Below, piece after piece: positions 41,466 through 52,413 of a stretch of DNA of 64,000 nt. The position numbers were made by a program, and so were the translations under genes. The stretch is taken from positions 641,331-705,330 of the forward strand of contig NZ_CANKUD010000001.1 of NCBI RefSeq assembly GCF_947486615.1. The letters are read 5' to 3'. The DNA comes from an uncultured Modestobacter sp. (GTDB lineage: Bacteria; Actinomycetota; Actinomycetes; Mycobacteriales; Geodermatophilaceae). Each line of letters begins with the position of its first letter. Position 1 is the first letter of the stretch. The notes under the pieces are model-generated. The model searched no databases. It was not told the origin of the DNA and saw only the letters and a program-made list of their open reading frames with translations.

Positions 41466-41501
41466 GCCGCCGTCCGGTCCGGCGCCGCACCGGACGGCGG
41501 C
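41466..41501. terminator. Second hairpin between tal and zwf
   Basis: CCGCCGTCCGGT and ACCGGACGGCGG pair perfectly (12 bp plus a G-C closing pair) around a 10-nt loop, 35 nt after the first hairpin and about 32 nt before the zwf start codon. Confidence 0.5.
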
Positions 41502-41533
41502 ACACTGCGAGCTGATCGAGGACGGATCTGACG

Positions 41534-43057
41534 ATGCCCACCAACCCGTTGCGCGACCCGCGGGACCGGCGGCTGCCCCGAGTACCGGAGCCGTGCGCGC
41601 TCGTCGTCTTCGGGATCACCGGGGACCTCTCGCGCAAGAAGCTGCTGCCGGCCGTGTACGACCTGGCCAACCGCGGGCTGCTGCCCACCAACTTCGCGTT
41701 GCTGGGCTTCGCCCGCCGCGACTGGGGTGACGTCGAGTTCTCCGAGCTCGCCCGTTCGGCCGCCCGGGAGCACGCCCGCACCCCGTGGCGCGAGGAGGTC
41801 TGGGAGCGGCTGGCCAACAGCGTCCGCTTCGTCCAGGGCTCCTTCGACGACGACGACGCCTTCGACGAGCTGGCCAGCAATCTCGCCGAGCTCGAGGGCA
41901 GCCACGGCATCGGCGGCAACGCCGCCTTCTACCTGTCGATCCCGCCGGCCCTGTTCCCCACGGTGCTGAAGCAGATGCAGCGCACCGGCATGGCCGAGAG
42001 CACCCCCGACCGCTGGCGGCGGGTGGTCGTGGAGAAGCCGTTCGGCACCGACCTCGCCTCCAGCCGGCAGCTCAACGAGCTCGTCGACTCGGTGTTCACC
42101 GCCGACGACGTCTTCCGGATCGACCACTACCTGGGCAAGGAGACGGTCCAGAACCTGCTGGCCCTGCGGTTCGCCAACACCCTCTTCGAGCCGCTGTGGA
42201 ACGCCCACCACGTCGACTCCGTGCAGATCACCATGGCCGAGGACGTCGGCATCGGCGGCCGCGCCGGCTTCTACGAGAAGACCGGCGCCGCCCGGGACGT
42301 GCTGCAGAACCACCTGCTCCAGCTGCTGGCGCTGACCGCCATGGAGGAGCCGGTCGAGTTCTCCGCCGAGGAGATCCGCACCGAGAAGCTGAAGGTGCTG
42401 CGCGCGGTCTCCGTGCCCGACGTCGCCGACATGCCCCGCTTCGCCATCCGCGGCCAGTACGAGCAGGGCTGGCTGGCCGGCCAGCGGGCCACCGGCTACC
42501 AGCAGGAGGAGGGCGTCGCCGCCGACTCCACCACCGAGACCTACGCCGCCGTCCGGCTGGGCGTGGAGACCCGCCGCTGGGCCGGTGTCCCGTTCTACCT
42601 GCGCACCGGCAAGCGGCTGCCCCGCCGGGTCACCGAGATCGCGCTGGTGTTCAAGCGAGCCCCGCACCTGCCGTTCGCCCCGACCGACACCGAGGAGCTA
42701 GGCCACAACCAGCTGGTCATCCGGGTGCAGCCGGACGAGGGCGTCACGCTCAAGTTCGGCTCCAAGGTGCCCGGCAGCGTGATGGAGGTCCGCGACGTCG
42801 CGATGGACTTCCTCTACGGCGAGCAGTTCACCGAGGCGAGCCCCGAGGCCTACGAGCGGCTGCTGCTCGACGTCCTGCTCGGCGACGCGACGCTCTTCCC
42901 GCGCAATGCCGAGGTGGAGGCGTCCTGGGCGGTCATCGACCCGCTCGAGGAGTTCTGGGCGAACACCACCCCGCACCCCTACCGCGCCGGCGAGTGGGGG
43001 CCCCGCGCCGCCGACGCCATGCTCGAGGCCGAGGACCGGGCGTGGCGCCGACCGTGA
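41534..43057 (+). CDS. zwf: Glucose-6-phosphate 1-dehydrogenase
   Basis: A 507-residue enzyme oxidising glucose-6-phosphate to the 6-phosphoglucono-lactone with NADP+. The dinucleotide motif GITGDLSRKKL is near residue 30 and the active-site RIDHYLGKE holds His198. VEKPFGTD and the C-terminal FYLRTGKRLPRR substrate region are present. ATG at 41534 with GAGGA about 11 nt upstream. opcA follows 49 nt later and is needed in actinobacteria for full activity. Confidence 0.97.
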   Translation: MPTNPLRDPRDRRLPRVPEPCALVVFGITGDLSRKKLLPAVYDLANRGLLPTNFALLGFARRDWGDVEFSELARSAAREHARTPWREEVWERLANSVRFVQGSFDDDDAFDELASNLAELEGSHGIGGNAAFYLSIPPALFPTVLKQMQRTGMAESTPDRWRRVVVEKPFGTDLASSRQLNELVDSVFTADDVFRIDHYLGKETVQNLLALRFANTLFEPLWNAHHVDSVQITMAEDVGIGGRAGFYEKTGAARDVLQNHLLQLLALTAMEEPVEFSAEEIRTEKLKVLRAVSVPDVADMPRFAIRGQYEQGWLAGQRATGYQQEEGVAADSTTETYAAVRLGVETRRWAGVPFYLRTGKRLPRRVTEIALVFKRAPHLPFAPTDTEELGHNQLVIRVQPDEGVTLKFGSKVPGSVMEVRDVAMDFLYGEQFTEASPEAYERLLLDVLLGDATLFPRNAEVEASWAVIDPLEEFWANTTPHPYRAGEWGPRAADAMLEAEDRAWRRP

Positions 43058-43106
43058 CCGTCTCCCTCCCCCGCCCTGCTCTGCCCACCCTCGAGGAGGG
43101 ACTGTC

Positions 43107-44327
43107 ATGACGACTCTCTGGGACACCACCGGCTCCGCGGTGGTCAAGGAACTGGCCGCCCAGCGGCGCACCGGCGGCGCCGTGATGAGCGGTGTCGCGC
43201 TGACCCTGGTGGTCGTGGCCGACGAGGGCCGGGTCACCGAGGCCGAGCAGGCCGCCACGGCCGCCGCCGAGGTGCACCCCTGCCGGCTGCTGATCGTGGT
43301 CCGCCGGCAGATCGAGGCCCCGGTGCCCAGGCTGGACGCCGAGGTGCAGATCGGTGGCCGGCTGGGCCCCGGCGAGTCCGTGGTCATGCGGATGTACGGC
43401 CGGCTCGGGCTGCACGCCGAGTCCGTCGTCCTGCCGCTGCTGGCCGCCGACGCCCCGGTGGTCACCTGGTGGCACGAGGCGCCGCCGGAGCAGATCGCCC
43501 GTGACGCGCTCGGCGTCATCGCCGACCGCCGGATCACCGACTCGTCCATGGCACCGGACCCGGTGGCCGCGCTGCGCAACCGGGCGCACGACTACTACCC
43601 CGGCGACACCGACATCACCTGGACCCGCAGCACCCCGTGGCGGGCCACGCTCGCCTCCACGCTGGACTCGGTGTCCGGCCGGCGGGGCGAGCCGGTCCGG
43701 GTGCTCGGCGGACGGGTGGAGGGCGACCCGGACAACGCCACCGCGCAGCTGGTGGCCGGCTGGCTCTCCTCGCGCTGCGGCTGCCCCATCGACGTCGTGC
43801 CCAGCCCGCGCAAGAACGGCCCCCGCGGCATCGACTCCGTCACCCTCCAGCTCGACCAGGGCGAGGAGGTCCGGCTGCAGGACGACCGCAAGGGCGGCGC
43901 GGTCATCGACCAGCCGTTCCGGCCCGAGTCCGTCGTCGCCCTGCCCGACCGCAGCCTCGGTGAGCTGATCGGTGAGGAGCTGCGCCGACTGGACCCGGAC
44001 GAGCCCTACAGCGAGGCGCTGGAGGCCGTCACCGGTGCAACCGGCCTGTCCGACCGGCCGGCCTGCCGCGACCACGTCTGGTTCGACCCCATGCGGCCCG
44101 AGCAGACCGTGGAACCGCGGAACGCCGCAGGCGAGACCGACGGCGGGTCGGCGACCGCGCACTCCGCGCCCACGGTGCCCGACGTCCCGGGCGACACCGA
44201 CGAGGTCGCCCTCAGCGGGGAGCACGACTCCCCTGCCGACGACTCCGAGGAGCAGGCGGCCGTCCAGTCGCCGGGGGCTGCCCCGGCGCGCAAGGCCGGC
44301 ACTGCGAAGAAGGCGGGCACCCGATGA
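43107..44327 (+). CDS. opcA: OpcA, glucose-6-phosphate dehydrogenase assembly protein
   Basis: A 406-residue protein that allosterically assembles or activates G6P dehydrogenase. LWDTTGSAVVKELAAQRRTGGAVMSGVALTLVV and VTWWHEAPPEQIARDALGVIADRRITDSS are OpcA hallmarks. The last ~90 residues are acidic and then Ala/Lys-rich (PARKAGTAKKAGTR) and appear disordered, longer than in many homologues. ATG at 43107 behind a strong GAGGAGGG. Its stop overlaps pgl (ATGA). Confidence 0.95.
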   Translation: MTTLWDTTGSAVVKELAAQRRTGGAVMSGVALTLVVVADEGRVTEAEQAATAAAEVHPCRLLIVVRRQIEAPVPRLDAEVQIGGRLGPGESVVMRMYGRLGLHAESVVLPLLAADAPVVTWWHEAPPEQIARDALGVIADRRITDSSMAPDPVAALRNRAHDYYPGDTDITWTRSTPWRATLASTLDSVSGRRGEPVRVLGGRVEGDPDNATAQLVAGWLSSRCGCPIDVVPSPRKNGPRGIDSVTLQLDQGEEVRLQDDRKGGAVIDQPFRPESVVALPDRSLGELIGEELRRLDPDEPYSEALEAVTGATGLSDRPACRDHVWFDPMRPEQTVEPRNAAGETDGGSATAHSAPTVPDVPGDTDEVALSGEHDSPADDSEEQAAVQSPGAAPARKAGTAKKAGTR

Positions 44328-45136
44328 GCCAGACCTCCCCCGGCGACCGGGTCGACGAGGCGCTGGCCGACTCGGACCTGCCGACGCCGGACGTGGTGAT
44401 CGAGCCCGACGCCGACCGGCTCGCCCGGTCGGTCGCCTCCGCGCTCGTGGCGCGGCTGGCGGCCGCCCAGGCCGTGCACGGGACGGCGTCGGTCGTGGTC
44501 ACCGGCGGCGGGATCGGCACCGCGGTGCTGAAGCGGGTGGCCGAGCTGGCCGCCGAGCCCGAACACGCGGTGGTCGACTGGGCTGCCGTGGACGTCTGGT
44601 GGGGCGACGAGCGGTTCGTGCCGGTCGACGACCCCGACCGCAACGAGCTCGGCGCCCGGGCGGCCCTGCTGAGCAAGGTCGCGCTGGACCCCGAGCGGGT
44701 GCACCCCATCCCGTCCTCGGACGCCGGCTTCGACGAGCCCGAGGACGCTGCGGCCTGGTACGCCGAACAGCTGGCGGCCGCCGCCGGTGAGGGCGCGAGC
44801 CTGCCCCGGATCGACGTGCTGATGCTCGGCATGGGCCCGGAGGGGCACGTCGCCTCGATCTTCCCGGACTCCCCCGCCGCCCGCGACGACCGGCCCGTCG
44901 TCGCCGTCCGCGACTGCCCCAAGCCTCCGCCGACCCGGGTGAGCCTCGGGTTCACCGCACTGACCGCCGCCGAGGAGGTCTGGCTGCTGGTCAGTGGCGA
45001 GGGCAAGGCGGACGCGGTGGCCCAGGCACTGGGCGGTGCGTCGCGGCTGGAGATCCCGGCGGCCGGGGCGCGCGGCACGCGGGCCACCCGCTGGCTGCTG
45101 GACGCCGCCGCAGCCAGCAAGCTGCCCCGCCAGTAG
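44324..45136 (+). CDS. pgl: 6-phosphogluconolactonase
   Basis: A 270-residue NagB-fold enzyme hydrolysing the lactone made by Zwf. VWWGDERFVPVDDPDRNELGARAALL and LMLGMGPEGHVASIFPDSPA are the family signatures. Start overlaps opcA (ATGA). It closes the pentose-phosphate cluster; a perfect hairpin separates it from the convergent rbpA gene. Confidence 0.95.
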   Translation: MSQTSPGDRVDEALADSDLPTPDVVIEPDADRLARSVASALVARLAAAQAVHGTASVVVTGGGIGTAVLKRVAELAAEPEHAVVDWAAVDVWWGDERFVPVDDPDRNELGARAALLSKVALDPERVHPIPSSDAGFDEPEDAAAWYAEQLAAAAGEGASLPRIDVLMLGMGPEGHVASIFPDSPAARDDRPVVAVRDCPKPPPTRVSLGFTALTAAEEVWLLVSGEGKADAVAQALGGASRLEIPAAGARGTRATRWLLDAAAASKLPRQ

Positions 45137-45154
45137 TCAGCGGCCCACACGGAA

Positions 45155-45196
45155 CCGGCCCGGTCACCCCAGCTGCTCTTGGGGTGACCGGGCCGG
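45155..45196. terminator. Perfect 16-bp hairpin between pgl and rbpA
   Basis: CCGGCCCGGTCACCCC and its exact complement around a 10-nt loop, 18 nt after the pgl stop and 23 nt before the rbpA stop on the other strand. A clear bidirectional terminator. Confidence 0.75.
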
Positions 45197-45219
45197 TCGC
45201 GTGCTGTCGCCCGTCGTGC

Positions 45220-45561
45220 TCAGGCCCCGCGGCGGGCACGGAGCCGGGACAGTGCCTCCTCGAGGAGGGCATCGCCGTCCGCGTCGGAGCGACGCTCCCG
45301 GACGTAGGCGAGGTGCGTCTTGTACGGCTCGGTCCGGGGAGCCGGCGGCGGGTTCCCCTGGTCGATCCCGGCCGGGAGCCCGCAGCGCGGGCAGTCCCAG
45401 GTCTCGGGCACCTCTGCCTCGGTCGCGAACGCGATCCGCGACTCGTGCCCGTTGGCGCACCAGAAGCCCACCCGGCGCCGCGGCGCCGCCTCACCACGCT
45501 CGGCCTCACCCATCGGACCTGCACCGACCCGGCTCCCCCGGATCGCGTTCCCACCAGCCAC
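45220..45561 (-). CDS. rbpA: RNA polymerase-binding protein RbpA
   Basis: A 113-residue actinobacteria-specific transcription factor that binds RNA polymerase and the primary sigma factor and stabilises the open complex. The N-terminal GGNAIRGSRVGAGPMGEAERGE, core zinc-type cysteines (FWCANGHE and TWDCPRCGLP) and C-terminal sigma-interacting DPPRTEPYKTHLAYVRERRS-like region are all present. GTG at 45561 behind a G-rich site matches the usual RbpA N-terminus; 16 more upstream in-frame codons are unlikely. A TAGACT hexamer (45619-45624, minus strand) might be its -10 element. Confidence 0.96.
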   Translation of the reverse strand: MAGGNAIRGSRVGAGPMGEAERGEAAPRRRVGFWCANGHESRIAFATEAEVPETWDCPRCGLPAGIDQGNPPPAPRTEPYKTHLAYVRERRSDADGDALLEEALSRLRARRGA

Positions 45562-45881
45562 GAGCGGCCCCCCTGATCGTCGCCACGTCGCGGTGACTGA
45601 GTTGATCACCGCCCGCGCAGTCTAGGGCCTGTGGCCCCGGTCTCAGGTCACGATGCGGACACCCTCGGTACCGGCACGCGACCGTCTGGGGAAGACCTCG
45701 CAGGTCCGGTTTCGGCGCAGCCTCGGGGACGACGGCGAGACGCCCGCAACGAGCGAGGACAGGGCTGACCGACCCTCGCACAGGCACGGCCCGCCACATG
45801 TTCCGCTGCTCGGCAGTCGGCCCCCTCTCAGGGGCCCGCTGCCGAGCGTAGCGAGGTGGTGGGGGGAGAGGGGGTCCTTCG
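45562..45881. other. rbpA-secG intergenic region
   Basis: About 320 bp containing repeat copy D directly after the secG stop, and the rbpA promoter zone near 45600-45680. Open frames across it lack recognisable domains. I looked for SRP RNA, tRNA and a SigR-type GGAAT-N18-GTT promoter and did not find any. Confidence 0.4.
45819..45876. repeat. Intergenic stem-core element, copy D
   Basis: Stem CCCCCTCTC (45821-45829) and exact complement GAGAGGGGG (45866-45874) around a 36-nt core. In the sense of secG it reads GAAGGACC, stem, CCCCCCAC, CCTCGC, GCTCGGC, GCGGGCCCCT, stem. It begins about 5 nt after the secG stop. Confidence 0.7.
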
Positions 45882-46112
45882 TCAGACCTTGATCAGGATG
45901 CCCAGCGCGACGATGCAGACGGTCCAGACGGCGCCGGCGAAGACGGTCAGCCGGTTCAGGTTCTTCTCCACCACCGAGCTGCCCGACAGCTGCGAGGACA
46001 CCGCGCCACCGAACATCGACGACAGGCCGCCGCCCTTGCCGCGGTGCAGCAGGATGAGCACGATCAGCAGCAGGCTGGTGAGCACCAGCAGCACGTTGAG
46101 CGCCAGTTCCAT
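45882..46112 (-). CDS. secG: Preprotein translocase subunit SecG
   Basis: A 76-residue protein with two transmembrane helices (LNVLLVLTSLLLIVLILL and LTVFAGAVWTVCIVALGIL) flanking the conserved cytoplasmic HRGKGGGLSSMFGG loop, diagnostic of SecG. It stabilises the SecYE channel during protein export. ATG at 46112 with GGGAG about 10 nt upstream. Confidence 0.95.
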   Translation of the reverse strand: MELALNVLLVLTSLLLIVLILLHRGKGGGLSSMFGGAVSSQLSGSSVVEKNLNRLTVFAGAVWTVCIVALGILIKV

Positions 46113-46231
46113 GGTCGTCCGTCTCCCTGTCCGCCTGCCCACGGGGTGGGTGGTGGTGCACCCACGTGGTTCGGGGGCCCTCGACGGTCCAGCCTAACCG
46201 ACGCCGCCGGGCCGCCCGGTCACCTCGCTGG

Positions 46232-48004
46232 TCAGCGGACCCCGGCGGTCGCTGCGTCGTAGCTGCCGTAGGGCTGCATCACCACGGCGTTGCGCAGCCG
46301 CTGGCCGGCCAGCAACTGCACGCGGTTCTCCACCAGCGGCACGTAGGCAGCCGTCTCCTGAACCGCGTAGACGACCTGCCGCCAGGCGTCCGCGGCGGCC
46401 GCCGGATCGGTCGCCGCGCGGGCGGCGTCCACGGCTGCGTTGACCTGGGCGTCGTCCAGCCGGGCGTAGTTGGTGTTGCCCACCTGCCGGATGGACCGGC
46501 CGTCGACCAGCGGCACCAGGAACGAGGCGGAGGTGGGGAAGTCGGCGGTCCAGGTGGCCAGCACCATCCCGTAGCCGGCCGCCGTCACCGCGTCGGGGTT
46601 GCCGACGTCGGTGGCGTAGAAGGTGGTGGGGTCCAGCGGCCGGACCTCGACCTGGATGCCCACCTCGGCCAGCGTCGCGGCCAGCGCCTCCGCGACGTCG
46701 ACACTGCCGGGGACGTCGGCGACGGCCAGCGTGGTGCTGAACCCCTCGGGGCGGCCGCACGCGGCCAGCGCCGCCGCAGCCGCCGCCTGGTCCGGGTCCG
46801 GGTCGGCCTCCTCCGGCGCACCGGCGACGGCACGCGGCCACAGCAGGGAGGTCCGGACGGCGTTGCCCGCGCCGCGCAGCGCCTCCTGCACCGCCGCGCG
46901 GTCGACCACGGCGGCGACCGCCCGCCGGCAGTCGACGTTGTCCATCGGCGCCACCGTCGTGGGCAGCGCCAGCAGCCGGACCGAACCGGTGGTCACGTCG
47001 TCGATCCGCGCGGCCAGCGCGTCGTCGTCCAGCCGGCTGATGGTCGCCTGCTGGACCCCGGTGCCGGAGAGGTCGAGATCAGCGGACCCGGCCAGCAGCG
47101 CCTGGTCCCGGGCCACCCCGGACAGGCCGGACCGGAGGACCACCGAGTCGGGGAGCGCGGTGCGCACGTCGTCGGTGGCCGGGTCCCACTGCGGGTTCCG
47201 CTCCAGGGCGACACCGGCCACCGGGTCCACCGAGGTGATCATGTACGGGCCCGAGCTGACCGGGTCGCTGCCGTAGGCGGCGCCGGTGTCGTTCTCGATC
47301 GGCACCGGGCTGCTGGAGGGCAGCGCCATCACGAACGGGAACTCCGGAGCGGGCCGGGTCAGGGTGAAGACGATCGTGCGGTCGTCCGGGGTGGCGATCG
47401 AGGGCAGCCCCAGGCGCCCCTCGGTCTCGTCCTGGTACGGACCGGCGTAGGGGTCGGCCGGGTCGTCGAGCAGGTCGACGACGTAGGTCGGTCCGCCGAC
47501 GACGACGTCGGAGGCGAAGGAGCGTTCGATGCCGTACTTCACGTCGCGGGAGGTGATCGGCCGACCGGTCTCGAAGCGCACCCCCTCGCGCAGCGTGAAC
47601 GTCCACGTCCGTCCGCCGTCCGGGGTGGTGCCCAGGTCCGTGGCCAGGTCGGGCACCAGCTCGTCGGTCGAGCCCGGCTCCGAGGAGTAGGTGAGCAGGG
47701 TGCGGGCGTACAGCCGCATGAGGTTCCACACGCCGGGCAGGTAGGACCGCTGCGGGTCCAGGCTGTCGATGTCGCCGGACACCAGGCGCAGCGTGCCCCC
47801 GGTCTCCTCGGACGGCGCGCGCACGCCGGTCACGCCGCTGCCGGCCTCACCGGCCTGGGTCGGCACACCGGCGACGCCGCTGTTGCTGCTGCCGCACCCG
47901 GTGAGCACCGCCAGCGCCGCGACCAGGCACAGCACGACGGCCGACCGGAGGGCACCCCGCGCGGGGACTCGGCCGGTCGGCCGTCGTGCACTGCTGTGGA
48001 TCAC
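46232..48004 (-). CDS. Peptide/nickel-type ABC transporter substrate-binding lipoprotein
   Basis: A 590-residue family-5 solute-binding protein. A signal peptide ends in the lipobox LTGC with Cys37, so it should be a lipoprotein on the outer face of the membrane. TLRLVSGDIDSLDPQRSYLPGVWNLMRLYARTLLTY and the later GGRTWTFTLREGVRFETGRPITSRDVKYGIERSF are typical of DppA/OppA. No permease or ATPase genes accompany it, so it is an orphan. GTG start at 48004, 38 nt after tpiA, which suggests read-through from the gap-pgk-tpiA operon. Confidence 0.88.
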   Translation of the reverse strand: MIHSSARRPTGRVPARGALRSAVVLCLVAALAVLTGCGSSNSGVAGVPTQAGEAGSGVTGVRAPSEETGGTLRLVSGDIDSLDPQRSYLPGVWNLMRLYARTLLTYSSEPGSTDELVPDLATDLGTTPDGGRTWTFTLREGVRFETGRPITSRDVKYGIERSFASDVVVGGPTYVVDLLDDPADPYAGPYQDETEGRLGLPSIATPDDRTIVFTLTRPAPEFPFVMALPSSSPVPIENDTGAAYGSDPVSSGPYMITSVDPVAGVALERNPQWDPATDDVRTALPDSVVLRSGLSGVARDQALLAGSADLDLSGTGVQQATISRLDDDALAARIDDVTTGSVRLLALPTTVAPMDNVDCRRAVAAVVDRAAVQEALRGAGNAVRTSLLWPRAVAGAPEEADPDPDQAAAAAALAACGRPEGFSTTLAVADVPGSVDVAEALAATLAEVGIQVEVRPLDPTTFYATDVGNPDAVTAAGYGMVLATWTADFPTSASFLVPLVDGRSIRQVGNTNYARLDDAQVNAAVDAARAATDPAAAADAWRQVVYAVQETAAYVPLVENRVQLLAGQRLRNAVVMQPYGSYDAATAGVR

Positions 48005-48042
48005 CGTGGGTGCTGCTCCGCCCGGTCAGTGCCGGCCGGCGG

Positions 48043-48855
48043 TCAGCTCCCGTCGGCGGCGGTACGACAGATCTGTGCGAACTCGTCGGCGTCCAGGCTG
48101 GCACCGCCGACGAGCGCTCCGTCGACGTCCGGCCCGGCGAGGATGCCGGCGGTGTTGCCGGCCTTCACCGATCCGCCGTAGAGGATACGGACCACCGCGG
48201 CCGTCTCCGGCCCGAATCGCTCGGCGAGCCGCGCCCGGAGCGCCGCGCAGACCTCCTGCGCGTCGTCCGGGGTGGCCACCTCACCGGTGCCGATCGCCCA
48301 CACCGGTTCGTAGGCGATGACCAGCTCCTGCAGCTGCTCGGCGTCGAGTCCGGCCAGCGCCTGGTCGAGCTGCGCGGTGCAGTGCGCGACCTGACCGGCT
48401 GCCCGCCGGACGTCGAGCCCCTCCCCGACGCAGAGGATCGGGACCAGCCCGTGCCGCAGCGCGGCCTGCACCTTGCCGGCGACGACGGCGTCGTCCTCGC
48501 CGTGCAGCGTGCGCCGCTCGGAGTGACCGACGAGCACGTACCGGCAGGCCAGCGCGGCGAGCATCACCCCGCTCACCTCACCGGTGTAGGCGCCGGAGTC
48601 CTGCGCCGAGATGTCCTGGGCGCCGTAGCCGATCTCCAGCTTGTCCCCGGCCACCAGCGTCTGCACGCTGCGCAACGCGGTGAACGGCGGGACGACGACG
48701 ACCTCGGCCGCCTCGAGCTGCCGCTCCTTCAGCGAGAAGGCCAGCTTCTGCACCAGGCCGATCGCCTCGAGGTGGGTGAGGTGCATCTTCCAGTTGCCGG
48801 CGATGAGCGGACGACGCCCCTCGCGGACCGGCTGGGTCTCCTTGGTGCGCGCCAT
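48043..48855 (-). CDS. tpiA: Triosephosphate isomerase
   Basis: A 270-residue TIM-barrel enzyme interconverting glyceraldehyde-3-phosphate and dihydroxyacetone phosphate. Catalytic residues: Lys in GNWKMH, His in VGHSERR, Glu in [11 protein letters not shown], with the phosphate loop YGGSVKAGN. The ATG overlaps the pgk stop (TGATG), so the glycolytic genes are coupled. Confidence 0.97.
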   Translation of the reverse strand: MARTKETQPVREGRRPLIAGNWKMHLTHLEAIGLVQKLAFSLKERQLEAAEVVVVPPFTALRSVQTLVAGDKLEIGYGAQDISAQDSGAYTGEVSGVMLAALACRYVLVGHSERRTLHGEDDAVVAGKVQAALRHGLVPILCVGEGLDVRRAAGQVAHCTAQLDQALAGLDAEQLQELVIAYEPVWAIGTGEVATPDDAQEVCAALRARLAERFGPETAAVVRILYGGSVKAGNTAGILAGPDVDGALVGGASLDADEFAQICRTAADGS

Positions 48856-50047
48856 CAGTCGGCCAGCACGGCGAGCCCGGGCAGCTCCCGGCCCTCCAGG
48901 TACTCCAGCGATGCGCCGCCGCCGGTGCTGATGTGCCCGTAGGCGCCCTCGTCCAGACCCAGCTGCCGGACCGACGCCGCCGAGTCGCCGCCACCGACGA
49001 CCGACAGGCCTTCCACGGCGCCGACGGCCTGGGCGACCCCGCGGGTGCCGCCCTGGAAGGGCGCCAGCTCGAACACGCCCATCGGCCCGTTCCAGAACAC
49101 CGTGTGCGCCCCGGTCAGGGCCTCGGTGAACAGCTCGACGCTCTTCGGCCCGATGTCCAGGCTCATCTCGTCGGCCGGGATCCCGGTGGCCGGGAGCACC
49201 CGGGTCGGCACGTCCGCGCTGAACTCCGGGGTGACCACCACGTCGACGGGCAGCACGATCCGGTCGCCTGCCTCGGCCAGCAGCCGCTTGCAGGTCTCGA
49301 CCTGGTCGGCCTCCAGCAGCGACGAGCCCACCTCCAGACCGCGCGCGGCCAGGAACGTGTAGGTCATCCCGCCGCCGATCAGCAGCCGGTCGACCTTGGG
49401 CAGCAGGGCCTCGATCACGCCCAGCTTGTCGCTGACCTTCGAGCCGCCGAGCACGACCACGTAGGGCCGCTCCGGGCTCTCGGTGAGCCGGGTGAGCACC
49501 TCCAGCTCGCGCGCGACCAGCCGGCCGGCCGCGTGCGGGAGGCGAAGCGCCACGTCGTACACCGAGGCGTGCTTGCGGTGCACCGCGCCGAAGGCGTCGT
49601 CGACGTAGAAGTCGGCCAGGGCGGCCAGCCGGTCGGCCAGCTCGCCGCGCTCGGCGTCGTCCTTGGACGTCTCGGCTGCCTCGAAGCGGACGTTCTCCAG
49701 CAGCAGCACCTCGCCGTCGGCGAGCCCGGCCACCTTCGCGGTGGCGTCGGTGCCGGCGACGTCCCCGGCCAGGATCACCGGGGCGCCGAGCATCTCGCCC
49801 AGCCGCGCAGCGACCGGGGCGAGGGAGAACCTCGGGTCGGGAGCGCCCTTGGGCCGGCCCAGGTGCGCGGCCACGACGACCCGGGCGCCCGCGGCCTGCA
49901 GCGCCTGCAGCGTGGGCAGGCTGGCGCGGATCCGGCCGTCGTCGGTGATCGCGCCGCTGTCCTTGTCCAGCGGGACGTTCAGGTCGGCGCGCAGCAGCAC
50001 GCGCCGACCCGACACCCCGTCGGCGATGAGCTCGTCGACGGACCGCA

Positions 50048-50048
<1 letters not shown>
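48855..50048 (-). CDS. pgk: Phosphoglycerate kinase
   Basis: A 397-residue two-domain kinase making ATP from 1,3-bisphosphoglycerate. [14 protein letters not shown] and AHLGRPKG are N-domain signatures; [29 protein letters not shown] and GGGDSAASV are C-domain signatures. I chose the ATG at 50048, which overlaps the gap stop (TGATG), over a longer open frame. Confidence 0.97.
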
Positions 50049-51359
<1,311 letters not shown>

Positions 51360-52340
51360 CTACTGGGCGAGCATGTCGTCGGTGACGACCGACTCGGTGT
51401 CCGGGATGCCGAGGTCCTTGGCCCGCTTGTCGGCCATCGCGAGCAGACGGCGTATCCGGCCGGCGACGGCGTCCTTGGTCATGGGCGGGTCCGCCCGCTG
51501 GCCGAGCTCCTCCAGCGAGGCCTGACCGAACTCCAGCCGGAGCCTCCCGGCGACCAGCAGGTGCTCGGGGGCCTCGTCGGCGAGGATCTCCAGTGCGCGC
51601 TCCACCCGGGCGCTGGCGGCCACCGCGGCCCGCGCCGAGCGGCGCAGGTTCGCGTCGTCGAAGTTGGCCAGCCGGTTGGCCGTCGCCCGGACCTCGCGGC
51701 GCATCCGCCGCTCCTCCCAGGCCAGGACCGCGTCGTGGGCGCCCATCCGGGTCAGCAGCGCGCCGATGGCGTCGCCGTCCCGGACGACGACCCGGTCGGT
51801 GCCGCGGACCTCACGGGCCTTGGCCGCGATCCCGAGCCGGCGGGCAGCGCCGACGAGCGCCATCGCGGCCTCGGGACCCGGGCAGGTCACCTCCAGCGAG
51901 GAGGAGCGCCCGGGCTCGGTCAGCGACCCGTGGGCCAGGAACGCCCCGCGCCAGGCGGCCTCGGCGTCGCCGATGCCGCCGGAGACCACCGACGGCGGCA
52001 GCCCGCGGACCGGCCGGCCGCGCTGGTCGACCAGCCCGGTCTGCCGGGCCAGCCCCTCACCGTGCTTGGCGATCCGGACCAGGTAGCGGACCCCACGGCG
52101 GATGTTGCCGCCGGCCAGCACGCTGACGCCGCTGGTGTAGCCGTACACCTCGCTGATGTCCCGGCGCAGCCGCCGGGCCACCGACCCGGTGTCCAGCTCG
52201 GCCTCGATGACCACGCGACCACCCACGATGTGCAGGCCGCCGGAGAAGCGCAGGAGCGCCGTCACCTCGGCCTTGCGCTCGGAGGTCCTCGTGCACTCCA
52301 CGCGGGAGAGCTCGTCCTTCACCATCGCGGTCATCGCCAT
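51360..52340 (-). CDS. whiA: Sporulation/cell-division regulator WhiA
   Basis: A 326-residue protein with a degenerate LAGLIDADG homing-endonuclease-like N-terminal domain ([33 protein letters not shown]) and a C-terminal HTH ([29 protein letters not shown]). In streptomycetes it controls sporulation septation; in other Gram-positives cell division. The ATG at 52340 has GAAGGGAA upstream; an ATG two codons later is equally possible. It lies after yvcK by 73 nt. Repeat copy C abuts its stop. Confidence 0.95.
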   Translation of the reverse strand: MAMTAMVKDELSRVECTRTSERKAEVTALLRFSGGLHIVGGRVVIEAELDTGSVARRLRRDISEVYGYTSGVSVLAGGNIRRGVRYLVRIAKHGEGLARQTGLVDQRGRPVRGLPPSVVSGGIGDAEAAWRGAFLAHGSLTEPGRSSSLEVTCPGPEAAMALVGAARRLGIAAKAREVRGTDRVVVRDGDAIGALLTRMGAHDAVLAWEERRMRREVRATANRLANFDDANLRRSARAAVAASARVERALEILADEAPEHLLVAGRLRLEFGQASLEELGQRADPPMTKDAVAGRIRRLLAMADKRAKDLGIPDTESVVTDDMLAQ

Positions 52341-52413
52341 CAGCGGTGTTCCCTTCCCCCTGTGTGCCGGCCGGTGCACCGGTCGTTCCCGGGCCCAGCC
52401 ACTCCCCCACCGT

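Noticed and set aside
40160..42667. A long minus-strand frame opposite tal and zwf
   Set aside because: Antisense shadow; it spans the perfect tal hairpin and encodes no domain.
45562..45815. A small RNA gene (SRP RNA, tRNA) between rbpA and secG
   Set aside because: No cloverleaf, no SRP helix-8 type sequence and no clear promoter-terminator pair was visible.
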